DNA of 64,000 bases from Anastatus disparis (Eukaryota > Arthropoda > Insecta > Hymenoptera > Eupelmidae). The position numbers were made by a program, and so were the translations under genes. The notes under the pieces are model-generated. The model was not told where the DNA came from. It ran no database searches and was given only the letters and a program-made list of their open reading frames with translations. Positions 24,254 to 38,000 of this stretch are shown here, in pieces (within the stretch, counting starts at the first letter, position 1; every line of letters begins with the position of its first letter). The stretch covers positions 682,001 through 746,000 of the forward strand of contig JAFFSR010000227.1 in the NCBI GenBank assembly GCA_017163975.1, given 5' to 3'.

Positions 24254-24708
24254 CTGGTTCGCCCTATTGGCCCGGTGCAGCCTCTTGGCCAAGCTACCGA
24301 CATCCTTGACCACCTTTGTGTCCGGATGTTTTGCCTACCTTTTTTACCTTACCTATGTTTTTCCTGTACCTCTATATTTCCTACCTAATTTCTTTTTACC
24401 TATTTACTGTACCCATCCCCGAGAAATCATAGACTGCCGCGTTCCTAGAACAGTCGGTAAGTAGATTTCTACGGTAGATTCCTGCATTTGCCCAGGCCTA
24501 AGCCTGTGACGTAGGGAAAACTCCCCCAGGAGAAAACCTACGCCAGGAATATTTACCCATCGCGCTCAGAGGTTCTTTTTCCGATGAAAAACGTCTGAAA
24601 AAAATTTCAGGTGTTTTCACCGGGAATCGAACCCCCGACCACTCGGAGCGAATGTGTAGAGACCGTATAAGGCGTATGCCTTAGCCGGTTACGCCACAGA
24701 CGCTCTTC
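24230..24708 (-). mobile_element. tRNA-derived SINE with poly(A) tail and 12-bp target-site duplication
   Basis: Read on the minus strand, it begins with a tRNA-like head (A box TGGCGTAACCGGCTAAGG near 24690, B box GGTTCGATTCC near 24630). An unrelated body of about 380 bases follows, and it ends in a poly(A) tail, seen here as the T run at 24230-24253. The perfect 12-base direct repeat TTTATGAAACTT flanks it at 24218-24229 and 24709-24720. Pol III transcribed, mobilised in trans by a LINE. The intact duplication and pure A tail suggest a recent insertion. Plus-strand open frames inside it are incidental. Confidence 0.93.
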
Positions 24709-24959
24709 TTTATGAAACTTATTAAATTTTGCATTTATATAATAAGTATAGAGCGTAGCTAAAAATGGAGATTATTATTAAATGTGAATATCTGTTCGTG
24801 ACTATAAGTGCGAATAATATTCAATGATTCTGAATGATCGATATAAATTTAAATGATTCTTATTAACAATTAATAATTTCATAATTGGGTTTACAAATGA
24901 CTATTTATACATCCAATTTCACCAATAAACAATAATTATAAACAACTTTTTAATATGAT

Positions 24960-25540
24960 AGCATAGAAATCATTTAGGAGACTATGAAATTGCTTGTGCT
25001 AATATGTAATAGATTAAGATACTTTTGATGATTATTCTTGAATTTTTAATTGTAACTCTTGAATTTAATAAGTAATACAATAAACGATATCTTAATACAC
25101 AAAAACTAACCATGTTTATTATTCGTTTCAACAATTTATTGGTTTTTCAGTTTTTAATCATATAGTTAAATTATATTATAGAAATCAAATTTTCTAGTTT
25201 ATGTTAATATTTAAAGAATAATTTAGCTGCTTATCGCAAAAATATTTTTTAAAACGTAAAACAGTGTATCTTGCGAAACTTGTATTATAATATCTACGTA
25301 TATACACAATCTTATAGCTTGATTTTTCGAATTAGCATTTATATCATAAAAAAATCCATAAAATTGTCAAATATATAAGATGCATCAATGTATCACTTCT
25401 CAGCATTACATTACTTTTATGTAGTGGAGTAAAGTCAGTTTATTAGTAGAAACTATACTTGTGAATCAATTATTGTCCTCTAGACTACTCAGAAGATTGG
25501 TCGAAAGATAATTTTAAAATACAGTCCTCAAGAAGCAATC
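24960..25540 (+). promoter_or_regulatory. Conserved 5' flank of the first CYP4 gene
   Basis: About 580 bases upstream of the start codon are shared with the flank of the second P450 (about 40214-40935), including GACTACTCAGAAGATT some 70 bases before the ATG. It must contain the promoter and 5' leader. An AGTCAGTTT initiator-like site at about 25432 is seen but unproven. Confidence 0.4.
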
Positions 25541-27284
25541 ATGATATTTTATTTATTATTGATTGTTTTGTTTCTATTAAGTTTTATTCATGCTTCAATT
25601 AGATACACTAGAACTGGAATACTAATAGATAAAATTCCTGGTCCAACACCCGTACCTCTCTTTGGAAATTTAATTGAATTAAATACTACGACAGGTTAGT
25701 TTTATAAATAAGTTGAATATAAAATAGAACCAATATTATTAAGATTAAATGATAATTAATACATTTTTTTAAATCGATAGTTATATACATGAACTATTTA
25801 TTACACAAAAATATTTTTCGAATTCTAAGTTGACTGAGGTAGAATTTTTTCTAAAAGAATTTAAATAAACAAAATATAAAATTTTATTAATTAATTAATT
25901 TGAGTATGAAAATAACTATGCTCATAGTTTTAATTTTTTTATGTTATTGTAAAGTATGGAATAATTAAATATTTGATAAAATTATTTAATTTCTTTACTT
26001 AATAAGAAATTTTTTTGTTTACTGATAATATAAATGATATTTTTCAAATATTAAGCATTTGAATTAAAATGAAAAATTTATTAACAAAAAGTAGAAATAT
26101 TATTGTGCTAATTATAATTATTAAGAAAAAGTGCACACCAGCCTCTGGCTTTTAATTTACTTTTTGATGAATTTTTAATTTTATCGTGATATTTTTATCC
26201 CTATAAAATGGAAATCTTTTTTTTCTCTCCTTCTTTTGTACTATTTGATACTATTTTGCGTATTCCTTGTTCTATTCTATAAATTCTTTGTAAACGGGTA
26301 CAACGTAATAAACAGCAACAAATCTATCTTTCTCTGAAATGAGTCATCATTTTCATCAAGATAATCCGCGACGCACGCTTCATTTGAAAAATCAGTATTC
26401 ACATACTATTTTTCCATAGACAGATGACATGTGTTATTGTCGTGACCACATTTATAATTTTATATTACTGTTACTATAATATAATAATTGTACTTTTTAA
26501 ATTTTTATTTCTTATTAGTTTTGTTTAGTCTATTTTTTCTACGTTTTCTATTATAATTTTTATTTTTATTATACAACACAATGTACAAAATATGAAAAAT
26601 TATTTGGTATAAGAATTAATAACTTTAAATAAAAAGATATGATTTAACAATACATTACTTATTGTTTATGAACATTATTTAAATAATGATTAAATTTTTA
26701 TTTAATTATTTTAAATCTAAATATACCTGTAATTTTGTTTTTTAACTTTATTTTGTATTAATTTAAAAAGTATTTTTACAGATAAACTGTGGGATTTATT
26801 TCGCAAATACGCAATAAAATATCATCCAATTGCGAAAATTTGGCTTGGCACTTTTGCGTTAATCATTACAGCTGATCCTGAGGATATCAAGGTGACGTAA
26901 TAGAATATATAATTTATATTCAATCACTGACATTGCAATTTTCCGGTTAATTATTCTTCATTCAATAATTTTTTGCGATATTTTTATTTCATGCTTTTTA
27001 TTAGTTAAAATTGCAAGGCATATAAAATAAAGGTACTTCAAAAACTTTTGGATTCAGAATAAAATATTTAAAAGGCTGTAATCTCGGTATTTTGTATTTT
27101 CTTAAGTTATAAAATGGACTTAATAATTTGAAGTTTATCTATATTTGTATTTATTTTAATGACAAAGTCTTTTTATTTATATGAAATCTTTGATAGAAAA
27201 GTAATAAATAAAATAAAAATTGAAAATAAAAGATTTTTTCTCATTCCCCGGTGAAAATTACGTTATTATGGGTCTCTAAAAGTA

Positions 27285-27372
<88 letters not shown>

Positions 27373-30300
27373 CTCACGTATTATAAAGGAAGTTGAAAAT
27401 AGAGGGAATCATGTCTATCCTTCTTTATTTGCCAGTTACAGCAAGCATTAAGTATCTTTTTCTCTTTCTTTCTTATAACAATTTTTGTTTTGTTATAAGG
27501 AATTAGAGTTTTGTTATTAAAATTAAACTTGTTTTATTGTTATAAATTATAAATTATACTAACAAGGGGAGTGTTTCACCTTCGGGTCACCATTTTTGCT
27601 CAAATTTTGGGAATGTTTTCTAGATGCAGAAGCATGAAGGAAGCTAAAATTTTAGAGGCCAACGCTCAATATTTCCTTAATTAAAGGCCATTGAATAAAA
27701 TCGCTAAGAAAGTCACTAGATTTTCAAACGCTTATAGCATTTCATTATTGTTAGCTAGAAGCTTATACCTTTTTTTAAATGAAAGCTGAGCTTAAATCCT
27801 TTCGAAATAGCACCTATAGCATCTCAAAATATTATTTTTTCCCCAAATTAGAGCGTAATAAAGATTGGACCTGAATTTTTTGTTTGAAACATTAATTAAT
27901 AATAAAAGCTAAAATCGGGTTCAATCTTTATTACGCTATAACTTTGCGAAAAAATAATATTTCGATATGCTATAACTACTATTTCGAAAGGATTTTAGCT
28001 CAACTTTCATTTAAAAAAAGGTTTAAGCTTCTAGCTAATAATGCTGAGGAACTATAAGCGTTTGAAAATCTAGTAACTTTTTTAGTGATTTTTTTTAATG
28101 GCCTGTAACTAGGAAAATATTGAGCGTTGGCCTCTAAAATTTTGGCTTTCTTCATATTTCTGCATCCAAAAAACATTCCCAAAATTTGAGCAAAAACGGA
28201 GATCCGAAGGTGAAACTCTCTCCTTGTAAGTTATAAAAAGAGTGGAATATTAATGATTTATTTTGATCATTTATTATCAGTGGGAGAGGGGCAGAGAAGG
28301 ACTGAGCATATTCGGTAGAAAGCAGCAGGCAATTCAGCGTCATTTTTTTATTTTATTGATTTTTTATTAAAACGAACGATGGGTAAGTTGGACGTACTTT
28401 TCACCTGGAATAAGAAAAAATCGTATATTTACCTCGGGAGAGAAGTGGACTATCAAACGCTCGCGTATTTGCGGCACAATCCATACGCGAACATGTAATA
28501 GTTCATTTTTCTCCCTGGGTGAATAATATACGATTATTTTCGTTTATAACTTTAAATAATTAAAAAGGCTAAAATATTGATAATAAAGATGGAATATTGT
28601 TGCAACGTTTACGTCTCACTGGTTTTTTTTATAATAAATATTAATGATAAATAGTTATATAATATTTATGATTATATAGGTAGTTTATATAATTTTTGTT
28701 CCTTATAGAAAAAGTCTTGTAAAGTTAGAGGTCCAAGAACAAAAAAAATTGACGTATTTTCACTACTTTTTTAATCAATTTTGTAGTACCAAAACTACTG
28801 GTTTTCATATTTTTCAATACATAAGTCAATTTAACAAGTTTTATTTTAAAATTTTCGAAATATCCTTAAAAAATGAGAGTTTTCAAATTAGAAAATATGA
28901 AAACTAGTAATTTTAGCACTAGAAAATTAGTGAAAAAGCAGAGTTATAAATTCTTATTGAAAATAAAATATTTTTATTTTTAAAGATTGCACTTTCATCG
29001 AAAATGAATATAACCAAGGGCTATTTATATAAATACATTAAGACGTTTATGAAAAATGGGCTTATTACTAATACAGGTTTGTGATTTTTATAATACAGCT
29101 TTTCTGGAATTTAAAAAAAAATCAATTACTGAATATCTGTACTTGATTGCAGGAGAAAATTGGTTTCACAAAAGAACAATTTTAAATCACGCTTTCCGTC
29201 TGAAAAATTTTAAACGATATATAGAAATTATAAACAGACATGTTGAAAAAACGATTTTGCACATTAAATCGCAAGAACTTGATAGAGCTCAAAGTTTGAT
29301 ACCTTTAATGAAAAATCTTACATTAAAAATAATTTGTGGTAAATTAAATGCTTACTAGACTGTGGAGCTATTTAAGCCGTGAGTGAAACAGTGAGTGAGA
29401 GAGAAACGTATGCATATCCTGGTAATGTAAGGAAAAATTTGGTCTCTCACTGTCTCACTCACAACTTGAATAGCTCCACTGTTACATTTAATTAAAATCT
29501 AAATTATTCTAGCATTATTAACGAATTGAAAATTAAAATTTATTTTAACAGAAGCTGCCATGAACGTAGATCTAGATAAAATAGATGTTGAAAAAGTAAT
29601 TCAATATAGTCATGCGCTTGATGAATATCTGGAGTTTGTTTTATACAGGTAATAACTTCAATTTTTTGTTATGAGTTTACATAGAATCTTTTAAATTTTA
29701 TTATTCGACCAAGTTTTGTTTTTAGAAGAAATAGTGTTTACTCACACATTTTTTATTAAGATTTTTAATTTATGAATTTATGTCATGAATGCAAATTCAT
29801 ATTTAATTTCTTAATGAGGTAAAGACCCCAAAACGCCATCAGTACCTAATACATAATAAAAAATAAATAAGTTAAATACCGATGATGTATGAAAAGAAAT
29901 AACACTTAAAAAATAACTATATTTAACCTTTAAAGGACGGAGATTAGGGGCGCGTTATCAGCCTAAGGAAATGCATGAAAAAGGTATCTTATATTATAAA
30001 TTAATCGCGGATAAAATGTCGATCTCAGGTTGCGTCAATATATTGGTTTTTCAATCCTCTAAAGGTTAAATTATATATTTTTCAATACAAAATTATCGAT
30101 TTTTTTTTAAGTACAATTTTAAACGTTAATAAATCAACGCAGATTCTAGTGATCAACTTTCGGTATTTAAAAAAAAATCATTTTTAAAAGTCCTTTCTTT
30201 AAAACTCCTTCTCGTATCACAAAAAGCAATATCTTGATGAGGAAATAGTACGTTACGATACGTGTGCGCTAAATAACACATTAGACGGCGCGAAGTTAAT

Positions 30301-33300
30301 ACCTGAGCGAAGCGACGGTGATGCCGTAGCACCGTCTAATAATAGCACATGCGAGATAAATCCGTCACATGTAATCTATAGATTCCACGAATGAAAATGA
30401 AAAAAAAAAAACCAAATGCTATTGGGATCTGACATGGGGGCGTGGTCTAAGCTAAGATGGCGTACCATAGTATACAATTTACATTGTCATATATGGAGCA
30501 AGTACCTGTTTTTGTTAATTATGAATATTTCTGTACTATTGGGCAGATACTAATCCTACCAAACGTTATTTTATAAAAGATGAACAAGTTTTCAGAGCAG
30601 GACATATAATAAAATACGTTAAAAATAACAATAATATCGGTGATATAATAACCTTTTCACGCAAGACATACAAGAACATACAAGTCGCATCAACGAACGC
30701 TTTCTGCTTGTATGTTACTATTCGTTCAGATTTTATCCACCAGAGAGCGTCTGGTCTATGTCAGATCCCAATACATCAGCAAACTATAAGCTCCGTAGAG
30801 TGAGTCAAAAGTTTACTTCATATAATTATCAGCTAAAATTTTCTTGAATGAATTTCTGGTTCATCAATTTTGCACCAAAACATGTAAATTTTTCAAATAC
30901 CTGTGTTTTACCCCTCACATCTTAAAAATATAAAGGAAGAAGATACGTAGTACTCTTTTTTTACTCATCTAATAATCAAATGACCCAAGTAATCATTGTT
31001 TTGGTAAATTACTTTTAACGCTCGAAATTTATATTCAAGATAAATTAATGAAAACATAAAAAAAGATATATATTTATATACAATAAATTTTATCGAGGAG
31101 TAAATGAAAATTTAAAATTCATAATACTTTCTTATTTATGTAAATCCTTATCACTTCTTTAAGATATCACATTTACCTATGAGTGTTTACAAGACTACAA
31201 GCTTTTTATTTATTTGAAAGCTTTTTCTTGCTTTCAAGATTTTAAGTTTTTTTTTTAATATGCTAAATATTTTGCAACTTTTTAAGTGTTTTTACATATT
31301 TTAAGACTTTACAGGGCTCCAAGATTTTCACATATTCCAAAGTTTTCACATATATTTCTTAGCTTTTAATCTTCTGCAATATGTCATTTAAATTTTACGT
31401 ATTTATAATGTTTTATATTTATATTTATAAGAAAATAGCAGAATACGTGAAGTAAATATTAGAATTTTGTGAATTCACATAGGTTACTTGATTTACGTGC
31501 AAATGGATAGTACAAATTAATAACTATATTCTTAATAAAAAATAGAAAGAGTACAGAAAGAAGAAACCTAATAAAAGAGGTATATTAACATTGTTTTTTT
31601 TTTATAGAGCTAGTAGACCCTACTTGAGAGATTGGATGTTAACATTTTTAAAAATTGGACGCCTACAAAAATTTAATATAAAAACACTTCAGGAATTCTC
31701 ACATAAGGTTCATTTATGTTCATTTATTTTATAATAGTATCTTATGCACCAAGTGCGTAAAATGTACTTTCGCGGCGAGTGCGAGCGAAGCTCGCACGAG
31801 TGCGAAAGTACATTGCGCACGCGGTGCATATACTATTTTATAACACGAGGGGCGTAAAATGGTCATTTTATGCACTGCTTTGCGGGCATAAAATGAAATT
31901 TCTCGCACTCAGTGCATAAAATGAGATTTCTCGCACAGTGCGAGAAATTTCATTTTATGCCCGCAAAGCAGTGCATAAAATGACCATTTTACGCCCCGAG
32001 TGTTATAAAATTATTTTTCAAAATTAATTGTTTTTTTATTTTTATAAAAAGTTTATACAAGAGCAAAAAATTCATTTCGACCGTTATGGATATCAATCTC
32101 TACAAAAGTTCGTTGCCGCTGATGATAAAATGGAAATCGAAGACTCGATTGATGGTAAAAAATAGTATATTACTCATTTAGGGAGAAAACTTAACTACTG
32201 AATGTTCACGTATAGATTTCGAGGGCCGCAAATACGCGAATAATTGATAGTCCATTTTCAGTGCATTCATAGTGGCACAATAACTATCTTATTTTTTTAT
32301 TTATTTTTTTTTAACCATGGGTTGTTAATTGTTAAAATTATTAAATTTACAAATACTTTAGATTAAATTGTTCGATAGTCAGCCTTTCTACAAAAATTAA
32401 GGCCAAGCTAAAGAAAAATACTGGGGTACATTAGATTCTAAGGTAATGATTAGCTAGCTTTTCCAGGCTAAGGATCTAGACAAGAGATGCGTTTACCTCA
32501 ACTATCCATGGTAATGTTTGTCTTATCCAAGTTATAAGTAAGATGACTTTATTCCTACCGTCACAGTTGCTATTTACTAACTTAAAAATGCGGGCTTACT
32601 TGAAAAAAAATTGAGATTGAAATTTTAATACTAAAATTTTATAGATTTTATAATATATCGATTTTTATTAAAATTGGATACTTTTGAAATCATTTGTATT
32701 AGTTTTTTTTAATGAATAGTTTAATATGATATTCAATTAATAAAATATTACTTTATTCATAAAATATTCATATTTTATTAAAAATTGAAACCATTTATTC
32801 AATTTCATAGGTTTATAACTTACTAGGAGAGGGTCTGACCTCCGGATCACGGATTTTGCTCAAACTTTGGGTTAAGTTTTTAGGTGTCAAAATATGGAAA
32901 AAAACAAAATATTAGACCCTAATGCTCAATATTTCCCTAGTTACAGGTAATTAGAGAAAATCACTGGAAAAGTTACTAGATTTTCAAACGCTTATAGTTC
33001 TTCAGCATTAATAGCTAGAAGCTTGAACCTTTTTTTAAATGAAAGCTGAGCTCAAATTCTTTCGAAATATCACCTACGGCATATCAAAATATTATTTTTT
33101 TCCATAGTTACAGCGTTATTGAAATTTGACCTAAATTTCCCTTTAAAAACATTAATCAATAATAAATGATGAAATATATAATTTTTAAAATGATGTAACT
33201 ATGGAAAAAAATAATATTTTGATATGCCGCAGATGATATTTCGAAAGGATTTGAGCTCAGCTTTCATTTAAAAAAAAGGTTCAAGCTTCTAGCTATTAAT

Positions 33301-34998
33301 GCTGAAGAACTATAAGCGTTTGAAAATCTAGTAACTTTTCCAGTGATTTTCTCTAATTACCTGTAACTAGGGAAATATTGAGCATTAGGGTCTAATATTT
33401 TGTTTTTTTCCATATTTTGACACCTAAAAACTTATCCCAAAGTTTGAGCAAAATCCGTGATCCGGAGGTCAGACCCTCTCCTAGTTAGTGAGAATAAATG
33501 ACTTTATTTCCGTTAAATTTTAGAAGTCAATTATATTTTACTTTCGGTCCGCTTTTAAAGTTAATAAAGATGGTCATTATCGTAGAGATAGAAATAAAAA
33601 TATTTCTTTATTATCGAAAATTACTTCCTTAATCTTAAAATTTTTTTCCATTATAGCAAACCAGGATCAATTAACTTTTCTAGATATTCTCCTATTAGCA
33701 GAAAAAAATGGTACCATGGATGCTGAAGCAGTTCAGGCTGAGGTACACACATTTATAGGGGCAGTAAGTTTATATAAATTATTTATCTATGTAACTTTTA
33801 TAAATTAAAAAAAAAATTGTAAAATTCTTTAAGCATTCAGAATGTATATAGAGAAAATAATTTATTTAGGAATAAATGAAATTTTATTGAGATTTATTCG
33901 TTTAAATTTAAATATGGGATGCATTATATGTGTGGGTTAGAATGAGAGTGGCATAAGTCACATTGACAAAAAAACTTCTTTTTCACTATTGAAAGTAAAG
34001 AAGGCATAACATTTTAGAAAATTAATTTATTTAATACTAAAAATGTCTCAATATACCTCCAACTAAATTTTTTTGTCAATGGAAGTTATGCTAATTTCAT
34101 GATAACCTACACATATTATTAAAAACTTTAGTTCCTATCACTCAAAATTCTTATTTGAAATGTTTGGTCTATTTTTTTACGTTCATCGGTAGTATTTATT
34201 TTTGATAAAGAATTATAAATTATTAAATTTAACTTAGCTTTCCAAACAACCTTTTCATTACGGCAACCACCTTCTCTCGGTTAGGTCATCTTCTGCTGTC
34301 GAAGTCAAATCGACGTACGGGTGAGGCGTGATGGCGAATGCAGTCCTATCGAATAGCCGAAAATTTTATAAATTCCGTTATAATATTGTGTACATAACTT
34401 TGAACTGTATTACTGTTTGTATTTACTATTTTTTTATATTAGTATAACTAAATATAGTTTTTAATAATTATTATGCCTATTATAATTAATTACAATGTAA
34501 ACATTGTAATAATTTCATAAACATTTCTTTTTCACTCATTTTTTTTGTTTTTATTTAAATATAATTCTTTAACTTAATTTTTAACTAAAATTGTTGCTTA
34601 TAAAAACTATTTAAACAATTAGGTTTACAAATCTGTCAAGAAATCAGCTGTTTTTTTCATATATAAAATTCACCTGCCCTATGGGGCCCCTTTTCGCCAC
34701 CTTACCTCATTCGAAGTGGTACCACTGCGGGTGATTTGATACCGACTTCGAGCCTCCTGCGCGCCGTAATGAAAAGGTTCCCTACTGAAAAAAATGACAT
34801 CAGATCTCATGTGAGATCTCATGTGCGAAAAAATTTTTTTTTCGTCGACACCCGATCTCACGTGAGATCTCATGTCATTTTGCTTTCTCATAGAGAAAGC
34901 ATTGTATTGGTAAAAAAAATTTTTTTCTATTTTTTCATTAATTTGTACATATTTAGACTCAGAGAGTCGAAAAAAGTGGTTTCCAGAAAATGTCTGTA

Positions 34999-35039
<41 letters not shown>

Positions 35040-38000
35040 ATTCAGTACGCCAATAAGATCTCGAGAACTACTCGATGGATTAGCTTCAAATTTTGCATGC
35101 AATTTATTTTTTTGTCTAACTGGGGGGGAAGCTATCGAAAATTGATCTTCTTAGCTCAGTTTTTTTTTCAGGGCCATTTTAATAATTTTAAAAAAATTTT
35201 GATTTTTCATTTTTTTGATATTTTACGTAAACTACTCGAAGAATTTTCTTGAAAATTTGTATGAACATTATTTGCGACTGTCAAAAGAAGAAAAACTTTT
35301 ACCAACTGATTTTCTTAGCGCACTTTTAATTTTAGAGCATTTTGAAAATTTTGAAAAAAAATTTTTTTTTCATTTATTTTTTATTTTACGACAACTATTC
35401 GATAGATTTGCTTCTAAATTTGTATGCAAGTTATTCGCTATTGTCTAAAGAAAACAAGCTTTGGAACACTTATTTTCTTAGCGTAGTTTTAATTTTAGAG
35501 CACTTTAAAAATTTTGGAAAAAATCTCTATTTTTCATTTTTTTTCTATTACACAAAAACCATTCGATAGATTTGCTCGAAAATTTTTATGGAAATCATTT
35601 GCAATGGCCTAAATAAAACAAGCTTTGAAAAACTTATTTTCTCAGTGCAGTTTTAATTTTAGAGCATTTTGAAAATTTTGAATAAAATTTTTCTAATTTT
35701 TTTTATATTTTACGTAAACTACTCGATGAAAGAGCTTCAAATTATGTATGGGAATTATTTATGATTGTCAAAATAAAATGAACTTTTGAAAACTAATTTT
35801 CTTCAATTTTCTTAGCGCACATTTAATTTTAAAGCATTTTGAAAATTTTGAAAAAATTTTTTATTTTTAATTTCTTTTCTATTGCACAAAAATCACTCGA
35901 TAAACTTGCTCAAAAATTTTTATGCAAATTATTCACTATTATCTGAATAAATCAAGCTTTGGAAAACTTATTTTCTTAGCGCAGTTTTAATTTTAGAGCA
36001 TTTTGAAAATTTTGGAAAAAATGTTCATATTTCATTTTTTTTCTATTACACAAAAGCCATTCGATAAATTTGCTCAAAAATTTTCATACAAATTATTTGT
36101 TATTGCCTAATTAAAGCAAGCTTGGAAAAACTTATTTTCTTAGCGCAGTTTTAATTTTAGAACATTTTGTAAATTTTGAATAGAATTTCACTTATTTTTT
36201 GGTATTTTACGTAAACTACTCGATGAAGTAGCTTAAAATTATGTATAGAAATTATTTACGATTGCCTAAATAAAATGAACTTTTGATAACTGGTTTTCTT
36301 AGCGTAGTTGTAACGTTAAAGCGTTTTGAAAATTTTAAAACAATGTTTATTTTTCAATTATTTGGTATTTTTTGTAAACTATTCGATGAAAATGTTCCAA
36401 AATTTGTATGCAAGTTATTGGTTATGTGTTAAGTGTTAAGAAGACAAGCTTGGGAAAATTAATTTTATAAACGCATTTTTAATTTTAGAGCATCATAAAA
36501 TCACATTATGCAAATGGCAAAATTAAGAAAGAGTAAAATTCATATAGTTTTCGTAGGTATTAAGACAGCCTTCAATACAGAGGATAGGGACATTTATATT
36601 AAAATCGTATTTAAAAAAATAAAATCAAATTACTTTAACTCAATGTGCTCTATGAGAAAGCATTGCGCCAAAGCACTTGGCAGCGTTTTTTTAGTAGGGT
36701 TGCTCGAGTTATTTGTATGAAGTAAAAATTGTAATTAATATTGTAGACCAATATGTAAGCTCCACGGTATGTCATGGTTTCAGATTTTTATACCAAATAA
36801 CATAACAACTGTTTTGATCCAAAAAGTACACCCCATCAAAAAATTTTTAACGTCTTATGAAAAAAATGTATTAAATTACAGTTGATTAATATTATTGAGT
36901 TTATTAATTTTAGGGTCACGATACTACTGCAGTAGCATTGGTTTATTTATTGATGCTATTTGCTGAGAACCAAGAAGCTCAAGTAAATCATATTAATTGT
37001 ATTCTAATTGTTTAAAAGAATCTGTATAGATATACTTATAATAAAAATTTTATTTTAAAACAGGATTTAGCTAGAGCTGAAGTCTTTGAAGTATTAAACG
37101 AAAGTGGAGGCAAAATAACTTATACAGAAATTCAAAAATTAAATTATCTTGAACGATGTATAAAGGAATCTCTAAGGCTGTTTCCAGCTGTTCCTCACAT
37201 TTCTCGTTATATAAGCGAAGAAATGCAACTGAGTAATATTTATTACATCTTTACGTTTATATAAATTAATTTTCAAAAAAATAACGAGTGAATTCATATT
37301 TTATTAATTTTATAGAAATGGAATAAAATTTCACAATTGTTTTTAGAATTATTGCTTTACACAATATATTGTTTTTAGAAAATTATCTAGTACCTGCTGG
37401 TCATGAATTAGGCATCTCAATTTTTGATGTCCATAGGAATCCTGAATTATGGGATGACCCCCATAAATTCAACCCTGACCGATTTTTGCCGGAAAATACA
37501 ACAAAACGCCACCCTTTCGCATATATTCCTTTCAGTGCTGGATTGCGAAACTGCATAGGTAAGAGCATGTTGTAATAAAAATAAAGTAAATGATTAATAC
37601 TTAAGTTTTAATACGGTATCAAGCTAGATTATTAATTTTTTAATAAAGATATCCAGAATGACTTAAGAATAATTTTTTTCTATTTACAAATAATTTTCAT
37701 GAAAATTTCATATGGGCGAGATTGTCTTATTATCAAGAGTAGCTGTTTCTTGACTTAAACTTTTCTTAGCTCTTAATTTAACTGCATTTAGTTCAAACTA
37801 TCGTTACAATTAGCTAACTTCAGTTTAAAATTGGCGGAACTTGACTTAAATTTAGATATTTTTTAGCTATAGTTCAATATTCTGATATTTTTTAGCTAGA
37901 GTTCAATTTAAATTCTGATGTATTAGTTCAATTTAAATTCTGATGTATTTAAATTGAACAGCATCGGTGAAAATACACTACAATTTTATATAATCTATTT

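Noticed and set aside
24267..24464. Plus-strand 65-codon frame with membrane-like composition
   Set aside because: It lies antisense in the SINE body.
27251..27451. Plus-strand frame encoding a serine-leucine run
   Set aside because: It is only the CT microsatellite translated.
29056..29358. A 100-codon stand-alone gene
   Set aside because: It is exon 4 of the first P450 read through both flanking introns; the 37369-37575, 43872-44105 and 49075-49281 frames are likewise single P450 exons with intron sequence.
34736..35569. Series of overlapping plus-strand frames with valine-cysteine runs
   Set aside because: Products of the GT microsatellite and degenerate 160-base units of a repeat element.
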